From: Rhizophlyctis rosea
Taxonomy: Eukaryota; Chytridiomycota; Chytridiomycetes; Rhizophlyctidales; Rhizophlyctidaceae
Length of the DNA: 64,000 nucleotides
Assembly: GCA_027596075.1 (NCBI GenBank)
Contig: JADGJC010000080.1
Span: 62,001 to 126,000, forward strand
Direction: 5' to 3'
Shown piece by piece: positions 12,058 to 22,860 of this stretch. Both the position numbers and the translations under genes were made by a program. Numbering within the stretch: the stretch's first letter is position 1; each line of letters opens with the position of its first letter. A model generated the notes under the pieces. The model worked only from the letters and a program-made list of their open reading frames with translations, made no database searches and was not told where the DNA came from.

Positions 12058-13202
12058 TCACTTTCCAAATCTGGTTTCGATTTTGGCATATTGTCTCAAA
12101 CCGTCCATGAAACCGTCGTAATGCAAGATATCGTCGGGAACGGCGCTGCAATCATTTCAGAGTCAGTATCCGCCACTCTTGCGCTGTGAAGAGAGAGGGG
12201 CACACGCACCAAAACTCGGACAAACGTATTTGCCATGGCGGAAACCCGTCCAATTCTACTCCACGCGCCAGACTGGCTTTCAAAACGTATATGAGATTGG
12301 GTTCAGGAAATGGAATGTCGGGCATCATCTCTAACGGGTCGAATAGTTAGTTGAACCAGTAGAGATGGCTGCGCTTCTTAATGACCTACCATGGCCCAAT
12401 GCCTCATCTACAGTTTGAACGCTCAAAGGAAGCTCATTTCCTGCTGATGCCAATGATTTTGCCACTCGTGCAAAAGATGCCCGTCCGTCTTCTAATGAAA
12501 TGATATTTACATGTAGGGTTGCGGATGGTGGTTGTTGTTGAGTGGAGGGGGATTGGGATATAATGGTGACAGGTCGTCCCGATGAGTGCATGTGTACACA
12601 TGCATAGTTCTCCTTCTCTGAACCGTATTGGGACGATGTAGCCAAGAATGCATTATGGATCTGAGAGATTACGGACTTGCAGATCCCTAGAATGCTCATG
12701 AGCTCGACGCATCCAGAATATGTGTGTTTCCTCAAATATGGAATATGAAGAACCTACCCTCCCGATCATACACCGTTACAAACGGTATTCCCCCCGCCAC
12801 GCAAAAGCATAGAATATGTGCTATTTGCTTAGATAGTTGATCCTCCGTTGCATCGCATGGTCTCAGGATGACTCCAACGTGTTTGGGTAGGCGGTCCAAC
12901 TTTTCGACATTAGTTGATATTGACTTGGCGGAGGGTGGAGGGCGGGGAGGTGGGGACCGGACGCGGCGGAGGAGAGTGGCAAAATTTGAAAGGCGAAGAT
13001 AACAGGATAGTAGGAAATAATAGAGATAGTTTAGAGCCGTTGCGGGCTCATTCCGTGACGTGGGACCCATGAGACTAGACGGGACGTGTTGGAAGTTTGG
13101 AGGCACGCTGTAGAACGCGAGGAGGCAGAGGAGGTTTTGTTTACTTTTCCTGGCACAGCAAGAATATACGGCAACCGTGTTTACAGAGGTATACACTTCC
13201 AA
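12058..13202 (-). CDS. NUS1: Nus1/NgBR-like subunit of dehydrodolichyl diphosphate synthase
   Basis: Partner subunit of the ER cis-prenyltransferase that makes the dolichol backbone for N-glycosylation. Two ATGs are possible (13202 or 13070). After a hydrophobic segment near the N-terminus (LNYLYYFLLSCYLRL) come LDRLPKHVGVIL and FVTVYDREG. An intron of about 70 bases, with acceptor cattctag, joins in frame to ICKSVISQIHNAFL. Downstream exons encode LHVNIISLEDGRASFARVAK and the signature LDGFPPWQIRLSEFW. The protein ends ETRFGK, so the C-terminal RxG motif that Nus1/NgBR supplies to the active site is kept (RFG). The catalytic Asp of active cis-prenyltransferases is not seen, as expected for this non-catalytic subunit. 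Confidence 0.88.
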
Positions 13203-13777
13203 AAATAAGCTACGCTACGGCCGGACAAGCTCTGCACTCAATAGCAAAGTGTAGGTGCTGTTTTGCGTGTTATGCGTTCAATGCTATCTAAGGATAAAAG
13301 TAGAGAAAGTATCTGAAGGATAGGTAGCAAGGCTCATCCATGTGAAAGCCAAGACCTGGCTGGGACGAAATTTTGCGTGGCCGTCGCGGCGCAGCAGTGT
13401 TACACAATGCCGGACAGATGAGGTCAGCCTGTTGAACACCCTCGTTCACACCTCGACAGCTGCCTCTGCAGTCTGTTTCGAACGCAGCAGACCCATGACA
13501 AACTCACGACGGTGAAAAGGAACATGTACACCACAAACAAATTATATTCCCAATCTCCCAAGCGAGATGTAACGTATCTACAAGAAGTGTTGATTTACAA
13601 AAATACTACACAATCAGTAGCGTTTTAGTGAGGCCGACACTTAATCTCAGATGCTTCCCATGATTTCCGATGTCGACCCGCGTGTTCCAAAAAAAATCGT
13701 CAACACGTATTAGCCAGTTGCTTCAGTCTTCCCAGACCTGGACCATGCCAAACCTCCTCATGCAAAATCACCGGAAA
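13203..13777. other. intergenic, nothing recognised
   Basis: About 575 bases lie between the NUS1 start and the Rheb stop, both on the minus strand. They hold the NUS1 promoter and the Rheb 3' region. No ORF of note, no RNA gene and no repeat were seen. Confidence 0.4.
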
Positions 13778-14429
13778 TCAAGAGATAATGCACGACGAAT
13801 TTGACTTGGGCTCCCCACTCTCCCCGCCCTGCTTCTCGATCTCCCCCAACGTCAACTCAAACACCTTAGTAATATTGACGTTCGTCTTCGCACTACATTC
13901 TACGAACGCACACTTCCACTCCTTCGCCAGCGCATCCCCTTCCTCCGTCGTCACCTGTCTTTGCGCCCCCAAATCCAACTTGTTCCCCACCACCGTAATC
14001 GGCACCCAATCAATCCCCGTGTAATTCAAGATCTTGTCCCGGATGATGCGGACCATTTCGAAACTCTGCTTGGAAGCAATGCTGTACACGAGGACGTAAC
14101 CGTGGATCCCAATGGCATGTTTGGAATTTAGGATGGAGTATTCGTCCTGGCCGGCTGTGTCGTAGATTTCGCAGGCGTATTCGGAGGAGCGGAAACGGAT
14201 GGTTTTTGTGAAGGTGTTTTCGATGGTTGGGTAGTAGGTTTCCGCGAAGTGGTTTTCGACGAATTGGACGGTGAGGGAGGACTTTCCGACTGCGCGGGAG
14301 CCGAGAATTGCTATTTTCCGGACCTGGGAGCAGGCAGACGTTAGCACGTCGGCCATTAAAAGTAGCGACGGCACCAGCAATCCAAATTTTGCATCGGACA
14401 CGTAAACATACCTTCGGTGGGTTGGTCAT
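13778..14429 (-). CDS. RHB1: Rheb GTPase
   Basis: Ras-family GTPase that activates TORC1 and affects arginine uptake; farnesylated and membrane-bound. An 18-base first exon (14412-14429, MTNPPK) is joined to one long exon (13778-14323), giving 187 residues. Visible motifs: P-loop GSRAVGKSS with the Rheb-typical Arg where Ras has Gly, effector YYPTIENTF, switch II DTAGQDEYS, NKLD (G4), SAK (G5), and the C-terminal CAAX box CIIS. A longer in-frame ORF reads through the intron from 14401, but its N-terminus is intron-encoded. The neighbour at 15772 is a 14-3-3 gene in the opposite orientation. Confidence 0.96.
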
Positions 14430-15771
14430 TTTGGGTAGTTCAAGACTGCACAGTTTCCAAACGGGTGTATGACGTGGTATGGTAGCAGAAGACCAAAAAA
14501 ATGTCTCCAAGTGGTCAATGTAACCCAAGCTGTGCTCTGCAAACCATCAGCCCTTCTCACGCTTGTCCTCCTCTTATATATGCAGTACAACCTTGTCGCT
14601 TACAACGTCTTGTAATGAGATGCCAAAGTGTGGGATTTCAGCAACACGTCCAGGTGGAAGTTTCAGAAAGTGCGTTTGCACCTGAACGTGACTGTGGCTG
14701 GGGTGGGGCAGATTGATCAGATCGATTGACCCGGAGGCTATGAGGGCACATGCTTGTGGCTTGAACGGCAAAGTCACTGATTTGTGGACAAGCAGAAATC
14801 AATAGCCAGATGCATGCTGTGCCGAACACAATATGCAGAGCAGCAGACCACTGCTGATGTTGGGTCGCTAATGTATCTCGTACTGTGGCACGCATGCGAT
14901 TGCACCGGAGTGCACACTCCGTTCATTTTGAAGCACCAGACGTGATGTACCTCCCTAAAGGCATAATAGTTGTGAATGGCATCTACACAGGTTTTGACCC
15001 TTTTGACATTTAGTAGGTGGTCTTCATCAGGTCTTCCTAGCATGCTACCTTGCGGGACAAAGCCAGATTTTATACGATTCATGAAAAGGCAGCAACCCCA
15101 AAACACATTTCAAAACCTTCTACATCACCTTCCTTTTTCAGGCCGTTGCGCCCATGACCGGCGGGATTGGAATTGGTGGCACAGCGAGGGGTCGACAAAG
15201 GATGTCACACCGCGCCGCTTACGCAATGAATGGTTGAGCCCTGTTGCCAGGCTTTTCTCAGCCCAGCGCCACCGTTTGCCGTATCTCAGCAATTGCTTAG
15301 TGAAAGAGTATTTAGATAAAGATTGGCCGGGCACATCACGAGAGGTGCTTTATAAATGGCTGTTTAGATGTCAGTTCGTCACCGAGTGGTTGTGGTTCCA
15401 ATGGAGTGGATGGGGTGCCCCGAACGGCATGGGATTGTAGCACAATGCTGCACCCCCCATCGCCCCCAATCACGGGCTGGCCAGAACCCCTGCAAATCAC
15501 CGACAACCAACAATCATTGGGCAGAGTGCAAGCCCCCCGTGAAGGAGAAAACTGGAAGGCCTTCCGCCTGACTCTTGCCACTTGCCAGCCCAAGAACGCC
15601 AACTCACCACCCCAGCGACAACCAGCAACAGCCAAAACTCCCTCTTCTCTCATATCCCTTCAGCGCCATTTCTTTGTGCTAGACACATAATCGTCTTCGC
15701 CAATCTCATATTATTCTCATAACCATCACCCCCACAACACCCACTCACCACCAACTCAGTATTCATCAGCA
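14430..15771. other. 1.3-kb intergenic region between Rheb and 14-3-3
   Basis: This region lies between divergent genes and so holds both promoters. The last ~110 bases before the 14-3-3 ATG are strongly pyrimidine/ACC-rich (runs of CAACACCCACTCACC type), as is common in leaders of highly expressed fungal genes. Several small ORFs are present on both strands but none resembles a protein family. Confidence 0.45.
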
Positions 15772-17200
15772 ATGTCCGTCGAGAAAGGTACGTGAATCGC
15801 GACACGTAACGACAATCTGCATCAAGTCAACGCGTGGATCTCAACACGATCTTCCCACGATGTGTCCTTTGACGTGTTTTGACGTTGGATATTATGGTCT
15901 TTGCTTTTGCACTACATAGTTACTGATATGCGTTTGCTTGGTTTGGTTAACAGGAAGTCGGGAGGACCAAGTCTACATGGCCAAGCTCGCCGAGCAGGCT
16001 GAACGATATGACGGTATGTATCTATGGTGTCATCGGGGTGTCCATCATATTTGTAGTTTCGTGAAAACTTTATGCGCTTGGTTGTTTGAGGGTTTTGGGG
16101 AGAAAAAATACGGTCATTTTACATCTTAAGCTTTGAACTAATGAGAATTATTTCTTATTGTTTCTCTTAGAAATGGTTGCTTACATGAAGGTGAGAAAAT
16201 AACATAATACGCTCTAGAATTTTGACCCGGTTATTGATTGCAAATTATGACGAATTTCGACCAAAATAGGAAGTTGCCAAGGTGAGATACGCAACGTTTG
16301 TCGACATCATATGATGAGATAGGGTTTCTTACTATTCATTTGGGTATTTACAGCTCGGTGTTGAACTCACTGTTGAGGAGCGCAACCTTCTATCCGTCGC
16401 CTACAAGAACGTCATCGGTGCCCGCCGTGCTTCTTGGAGAATCGTTTCTTCCATCGAGCAAAAGGAGGAGAGTAAGGGTAACGAGGGACAGGTGAAGAAG
16501 ATCAAGGACTACCGCATCAAGATCGAGACTGAGCTCAGCGAAGTCTGCTCGGATATCCTCAACGTCCTCGACGAACACCTCATCCCTGCTGCGGAGGCTG
16601 GCGAGTCCAAGGTCTTCTACTACAAGATGTACGTAGTTGTTGATGGATGTTTTATTCAGAATTTAAATTGTCGAACGAGGAAGTCACATAGCGTGGGGAA
16701 ATCCAAATATTGACTTGTATTTTTCCGCCGCCTCACAGGAAGGGAGACTACCACCGCTACCTCGCTGAATTCGCAACCGGTGAGAAGCGGAAGGAGGCCG
16801 CCTCCCAAGCCCACGACGCCTACAAGTCCGCCACCGACGTCGCCCAAACCGAGCTCGCACCCACACACCCCATCCGCCTCGGTCTCGCACTGAACTTCTC
16901 CGTATTCTACTATGAAATCCTCAACTCTCCCGACCGCGCCTGCCACCTCGCCAAGCAAGCATTCGACGACGCCATCGCCGAGCTCGACACTTTGAGCGAG
17001 GAGTCATACAAGGACTCGACGCTCATCATGCAATTGTTGAGGGACAACTTGACTCTCTGGACTTCCGACCTTCAAGATGGTGGGTGATTTGTGAGCTCCT
17101 TCAGTGGCTTCGAACCTTCGTCTGACATATCCTTCTCAATACAGCCGAGGGAGACAAGGCCGAGGGGGAGAAGGCTGAGGAGGCTGAGGAGGCGAAATAA
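15772..17200 (+). CDS. BMH1: 14-3-3 protein
   Basis: Phosphoserine/phosphothreonine-binding dimeric adaptor; cytosol and nucleus. Seven exons (15772-15787, 15954-16013, 16171-16190, 16270-16281, 16354-16628, 16739-17079, 17145-17200) total 780 bases, or 259 residues. Signature sequences include [36 protein letters not shown] (family signature 1 region), [11 protein letters not shown], and [20 protein letters not shown] (signature 2 region). The basic binding-groove residues (K in AYKN, R in GARR, the R-Y pair in DYHRYL) are present. The tail is acidic and repetitive ([17 protein letters not shown]). Exons 3 and 4 are only 20 and 12 bases long, so this gene would be mispredicted without protein guidance. 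It is the only copy in the window. Confidence 0.97.
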
Positions 17201-18240
17201 GTTTCTGATTCTTTTCGGTGCTAAGTGTGGTGATTGCGTGCGGGGGGCAAGAAAAGCCTCAGTTTACATAGTTTGCGGGCCTAGGTGGGGGGTATATCCT
17301 TTTGTGTCTGTGGGGGAGAAAAACTCATTCCTTTCCTCTTTCGATTGTGGGGTGTCTTGTGTAATTTGAAATTTGAAACCTGCATAATGTACTACATGCG
17401 TTTTGCTTGAACGTGTGGGGTGTCCTTCGCTATTTTTGAGGCGGGTTTGGCGCTTGAGAGATGAATAGGTGTTGCGTTGATGCGCTCAAACACCATCGCC
17501 GGTTATCACATGCCATATCGTCTAATACGTTGCGAGCCAAGAAGACTTGGTTGAGATTGATGTACCGGTATGCAACCTGAAACCTCACGAATCTGGTGAG
17601 AGATGCAGATTTGCTCTCGCCCATGTCAATCGAAGCTTCCCCAGATTACGAGCTGGCCAGAACCAACTGCTTCAATATCGAAAGCATGATTGTAGCTCGA
17701 GCATATGAAAGATGAGCTGGTGAACATGTATCATGGCGCCGAGCCGCTCCAGGCGATGCGGGTGCATTAGAGAAATAAATCGTTTGGAAACCGCTTTCGA
17801 CCGCTACGGGAAGTCATTGCAAACTGTTTTCATTTGTGGCCTTCACCAATCCCTGCTCTCTTCAAGGTCAAGAAAACCTTCTCGGTGAAGACGTTAGTAT
17901 CAATCCGGCTCACCAGGTGTCGTTGGTATTGGCTCCTTTGCTTCCGGCGCATGTCATTTTGAGGACTTTTAGTGTGCATCGCAAAGGATTACTTTGGAAC
18001 AGCTGTGCCGTGTTCAAATAGCGATGATTGACTTCGCGAAGTATGGGTCGCAGAGAAACCTGAAAAGCTCTGAGCTTGACAGCTGACGTCCCGTGCAGCT
18101 TATTCCGGTCAGCAACAGACATATCATGACGACACTCCGCAAAACCAATGCTCAATTTCAGTGTGATAATGCTTATTGAAATTATTTCAATTCTACACAT
18201 TATATGGCCTCAGGTCCTAGACTAAAAACAATCACCACTC
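17201..18240. other. gene-poor stretch downstream of 14-3-3
   Basis: Contains the 14-3-3 3' region, then about 700 bases with only short ORFs in conflicting frames. No protein family, RNA gene or mobile element was recognised. Confidence 0.4.
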
Positions 18241-18250
18241 GACAACTTTC

Positions 18251-18440
18251 CTTGAGCGAAGGGGGCTGCCTTGAGCGAAGGGGGTTGCCTTGAGCGAAGG
18301 GGGTTGCCTTGAGCGAAGGGGGCTTGAGCGAAGGGGGCTGGCTTGAGCGAAGGGGGCTGCCTTGAGCGAAGGGGGCTGCCTTGAGCGAAGGGGGCCGGTC
18401 TTGAGCGAAGGGGGCTGGTCTTCAGGGAAGGGGGCTGCTG
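18251..18440. repeat. 19-bp G-rich tandem repeat array
   Basis: About nine near-perfect copies of the core CTTGAGCGAAGGGGG are separated by a 1-5 base variable spacer (mostly CTGC, also TTGC, CTGG, CCGGT), giving a 15-20-bp period centred on 19 bp. A tenth degenerate copy (CTTCAGGGAAGGGGG) closes the array. Each unit ends in a run of five G, all on the plus strand. The region has no convincing ORF, so the array is intergenic. Confidence 0.95.
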
Positions 18441-19199
18441 TGATCGAGAATGTTTGCCTTGAGTGATGGAGTGGTTAGGTTAGCTTGTCGAATGAGATCA
18501 GCCAGGAGATCAGCGGAAGACTTTTGCAGGAAGAAGCAGAAGAAGCCAGACGAGCCCTCACCCCAAGATGTTGGCACGCGCGTGGCTTGTGCAAAAAGAG
18601 CCACACGCCAACAGCCACATCACACCCAATGCGCACGCGCGGGTCCCAAGAGCTTCCAATCAGTCCATAGCTTTACATAAATCGAGGGAGAACGAGATCC
18701 AGGATCATGCCCGCTGATGGCAGCTAGCATTTGTTCAATCAATACGTTGCTCAAGCATGTTTACATGTTTGCCATGGGGTTCCAAAAAATCGTATGCAGA
18801 CATGCCATGCCGCACTATCAAATATTGCATGTTCCATCCTTTGCACTCTTCGCGGAATATCATAAAATTCAGTTTGAGCTAACGTTTCACCAGAGTCATC
18901 GGTTGCTGAACATCTGTTAAATGGATGTGGAACTGACACGTGCGGTTGGTGTCTGCATACCATAAATCGCTAATCTGTGAGAAAGTGATCTATCCTATCT
19001 CATAACCACAAACGGCGCGAAAGCGGGTCAAAAAAAGTTGAGCTAGGAGGATGGCTGTCCAGCTGTTGGAAAGAAAAGATCCGGCAAGATTTCTATGTTG
19101 GATTGATTGCCGACCCTCCGTACGTTAAAGTCTCAGGCTATACTATGCTAAACTCGGATCACAAACACACATTTCGATCCATCAAGTCGTGGCCTGCGA
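18441..19199. other. intergenic stretch, nothing recognised
   Basis: Between the repeat array and the degenerate ORF region. Only short overlapping ORFs on both strands; none has protein-family character. Confidence 0.35.
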
Positions 19200-19223
19200 A
19201 AGCAAACTAAGCAACACCAGACC

Positions 19224-19867
19224 ATGACCAGACCATCGGAACCTGCTGAATCTAAAGCTATTTTCACTATGCCCCCCTTGAGCGCGCATTCTATTATGCA
19301 GCACTCTAGGTCCAAAATAGTTCCAATGCAAGAGGGATTTCTAACAAATTCAGTCAGTAACATTTCAGCCATTCCCGAGGAAAGTGGCAAAGCTGTTAAC
19401 GGTCGAAAGTATTCGCAATCTTTCCTCATCGAGGGAATATACTACTGGATCAAGCACGAGCCCAAGTTCGCTAAGTAGCTATGTTTCTTGACGCACTTGT
19501 TGACGACCCTTTCGGGTACCTTAACGCCACTGCGCGCTTGGCGAAGCTCAAGCAGGACGTGTTTAAGATCGTTGCGCCAGCTTTCTTTTAGTTCACAAAG
19601 GTCGCGAAGATGATAACACTATGGTTCCGTCCAAGTACGCTATTAGGCTAAGTGTGTTGGGTTGGACATCATTACTTGGTTCTTCGACCGTTCTGGCTTC
19701 TTGAACAAGGATGGTGACTACTACACCAGTTCGTCACCAAGATCATCAACAATGACAACAACATAAACAAGGTTTCGGATGTTTTGGGGTGCCAGGGAAA
19801 GATTGGGGATATTTTCTCTAACAGGCCTGCTACTATTACCTACAATGCCAACTACTTCGGATTGTAG
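19224..19867 (+). pseudogene. degenerate protein-coding remnant
   Basis: Segments that read like real protein occur on the plus strand but in different frames and are interrupted by stops. An ORF ends IEGIYYWIKHEPKFAK at 19478. Next come FLDALVDDPFGYLNATARLAKL and KQDVFKIVAPAFF (stop), then LDIITWFFDRSGFLNKDGDYYT. A frame change leads into KIINNDNNINKVSDVLG and ITYNANYFGL with a stop near 19868. At least two frame changes and two in-frame stops are needed to link them, and splice sites do not explain all of them. I could not name the family. A decayed gene is the simplest reading, though an unrecognised multi-exon gene is possible. Confidence 0.4.
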
Positions 19868-19945
19868 ATAGTTTGTTGTTTACAGGCTTTCGAGTAGCTG
19901 GTTGGTGGTGATGCATTGGCAGTTCAAACGCAATGCATGATCTCC

Positions 19946-21517
19946 CTATTGAGTTATAGGTACAACCTCGACACCACTATTATATGGTCTCAATGTCGCT
20001 CCAAGCGATTCTGCAAACTGCGCTTCCAGTTGGTCTACCTCCTGCCATACGAAAGATGTGAGCACTCCATCATTCTAGTGGCCGATACCATCAAACATAC
20101 CTCCACCAATTTAGCCCGCTTCACTTCCTCGATAGCCCTCCATACGCTTTTGGCCGACGCACCAATCTGCTCTTTCTCCGCCTTGCGCTGCGCTTCCATC
20201 TCGGCGCATTCCTTTCTTAGGGCTTCCTATATGAGACCATGTTGAAATATCTGCTCGTGATATTGATGACCAGATGTTTCCTCACCACTTGTTCTTTCAT
20301 GCTGGCAATGTCCTCGTCATTTGCTTTCTCCTGCGAAGTGTCGAGTCCAACTGCGAGTGAGAGAATATCAGCTGAGAGTAAGATATAATATCCGCACTTT
20401 GATCTCACCAATGCTGTATGGGGAGAAGATCTGATCAATGAATTCGTGATTGCGCTTGTATCGCTCCAACGCCACCAAACTTTCTACTGATTCATCCAAT
20501 TCATCTACGGGCATCGTGCGAGGAGTTAGTTCGTCCAGCAAATGTCATTCTTATTGCACCATTGTATCCTACCGCCAGAAGGTTCGTTTTCATCTTCAAT
20601 CGTTCGTGCCACTGTTTTGGTCTACATTCCCAAACATATCAGGATATCTCCAGCAACTATATGAGGTAAATGCATGCACATACGGCTCGTTGTCGCTTCC
20701 TGGACAATTCGGTCTTTCGTGGCGGGGCGCCGGTGGATGTTGAAGGCTTATGTGGAATATCCATTGTCGGATGGGTATGGACTGTTGTTTGCGTATGTGC
20801 GGGCGTCTGATTGTGTGATAGATCTGCGGGATTGCGGGGGTATTTCCGGGCGGCATTCGGATTGACCGCGAGCCGTGCGTTTTGAGGTAGTTCGGCGTAG
20901 TGCATAAGGTGGAGTTCGCTGTTGGCTATGCGGTAACGGGTGCGAGTCCTATGTAGGAGTTGAACACTCTCATTGCCAATCAACATTCAACAGAGCACAA
21001 GGATTGACGTACATAGATATGAACTGGTCACCAAAGGCGAACCCGCCCTTTCTGGTAGCTATCTCAACTTGCTGGTGGAGACACAGTTACACTTCAAATC
21101 TTGAAACCGCACACCTACAGCTTGCAAATGTACCTTATTTCCCACATATGTTAGCTGCACCATCTCGTCGTCCATCCACCCATATCTGAAAATAACGCGT
21201 CAGCGTCGTAGCTCACTGAACGGGTCTCATGTCAAACCATACCCATCGTCTGGGATGGGCTCATTGTAGTTCAGTTGAAAAATAAAGATAGTGCCGTCTG
21301 CAGCAGGGCACAACATTTAGTGAGCGTGATAGAAACAGGAGCGAGTCAACTCACCGAAAGGTCTATCCACTATGATCCACTCAAACGTGAGTTGACGATA
21401 CATGGACCACGCTCGTTCCAGTGCTTCTGCTGCGTCGTCCAGGCCGAAGCGGGGATTCCGAGGGAAGTTCATAGAAAGTTTCCGGAACATGTTGGCTTTG
21501 TTAGTTTGTGGGTTCAT
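19946..21517 (-). CDS. conserved-looking protein of unknown function
   Basis: I cannot name this protein, but its exons join cleanly. It starts at 21517 (MNPQTNKANMFRKLSMNFP), runs through FEWIIVDRPF, DGTIFIFQLNYNEPIPDDG, YGWMDDEMVQLTYVGN and EIATRKGGFAFGDQFISM, then LLHRTRTRYRIANSELHLMHY with NPNAARKYPRNPADL. A disordered Pro/Thr/His and basic stretch follows (PPRKTELSRKRQRA). Then come DELDESVESLVALERYKRN, HEFIDQIFSPYSI and a C-terminal coiled coil rich in Glu/Lys (EALRKECAEMEAQRKAEKEQ). The protein ends ...SGVEVVPITQ with a TAG at 19946-19948. The layout (compact N-terminal domain, basic linker, charged helical tail) suggests a chromatin- or complex-associated protein. That is inference only. 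Confidence 0.7.
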
Positions 21518-22690
21518 GATTGAAGGGTTGGAACGATGTAGTGTTTTGGGTTCGAAAGATCAGCTGATCTTGTCGAGATTGGTAAGTGGGGAAAAGGATG
21601 CTTCTTGGGTCTGTTTCGCTGGGTGAAGCCCACCGTTACTTATGCAGCGTTGCTCACGGCCACAGCCCACCGCAAAGCGAACTGCCAAGCCACATCCAAG
21701 TCCAAACAAACCTCCCCACAGAAATTGATGGAGGACTCTGGAGTTGGCATTCCCCGAACACACAAGCAGAAGATTGGCCTAGTTTTTGTCCAATTTACCC
21801 AATTTACCCCAAAAGGGAATCATTATAGTGGCTTGTCATTAGCTATTACCGCGCCGTCGCCTCAATTGCGTCGGTTCCGTAGAAATCCTTGATTTTCCAA
21901 CTTCAAAATTGTTCTCCTCACTCTGCTTCCTTCACATTACTCCCCGCTAGGACGCTCGCAACTGGTTGTGGGTGACCAGCCCAACTAGCATTCTAACTTC
22001 CGATTGCCTGACACATCCATCTGGTGCAGTGTTTATTTCCATTCGATTGGTATCCTTTGTGGTACAGCACAATGATATGGAGCTTAACGTTTAATATGAA
22101 AACTCGGTCGATGTCGCCCCACTGAGCGCAAAAGGACTGATTACAATTCACAGCTAGCTAATTTCAAGAGTATTGAATTCACCCCGAACGCCGAGTAGTT
22201 GCGTCGATGTCAATCGGACACTGAAGGGATATATTGCGTTATTAGCCTGTACTGACATGACATTGGCAGGATTGGCAGGCATATTCACAAGGGGGCGATC
22301 GTGACTGAACTCTATGGTATTCTTGTATGACACGTCATTGTATCACAGGGAGCTTGATGGATGTTCAATTGGATACCTGCATTTTTTTACGGTTTTCTCA
22401 GTGGCCATGCAAGGCTACTGAAGGCCCACCTGCCATGGACCCGCGCGGACGTGGCGCGGTTTGGCATGTGGCTGGTTTGGCCCCCAAACATTCCGCGCAA
22501 GCCACGTTGATCGCAGACAAGGGTTGTCACACCCATTTCAGAGCTGCTCTCTCTCTTTGTCGTCTAACATTCTTCATCTGCTCCCATTCTGCAATTCGAT
22601 TCACATGCTCGACGTCTATACCAACCCACCAACACCAATCATCCTCTTCCACACGCTGAATCATCCTACCACTCTGCCTCATATTCCCTC
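21518..22690. other. intergenic stretch upstream of the unnamed gene
   Basis: About 1.2 kb with overlapping small ORFs on the plus strand (21586-21892, 22327-22659) and no recognised family. It should contain the promoter of the minus-strand gene that starts at 21517. Confidence 0.35.
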
Positions 22691-22707
22691 CACTCAAGTC
22701 CTCCTCG

Positions 22708-22860
22708 CTTCAAGACTCCCTCGTTCAAGACTCCCTCGTTCAAGACTCCCTCGTTCAAGACTCCCTCGTTCAAGTTCCCTCGTTCAAGACTCCAACCTAC
22801 AAGACTCCCTCGTGCAACTCCCTCCATCAAGACTCCAACCAACAAGGCATGTTCTGCAAG
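22708..22860. repeat. 15-bp tandem repeat array (CGTTCAAGACTCCCT)
   Basis: Four nearly perfect consecutive units of TTCAAGACTCCCTCG are followed by shortened and diverged copies (TTCAAGTTCCCTCG, CAAGACTCCAACC, CAAGACTCCCTCGTG, CAAGACTCCAACCAA). Because the unit is a multiple of three, the plus-strand ORF through it (22461-22922) reads as a Leu-Pro-Arg-Ser repeat. That ORF has no other protein-like feature, so I treat the array as non-coding. The unit resembles the reverse complement of the 19-bp array 4.3 kb away. Confidence 0.9.

Noticed and set aside
14010..14528. 172-residue minus-strand ORF overlapping Rheb
   Set aside because: Out-of-frame shadow rich in Arg/His/Pro; Rheb motifs are in the other frame.
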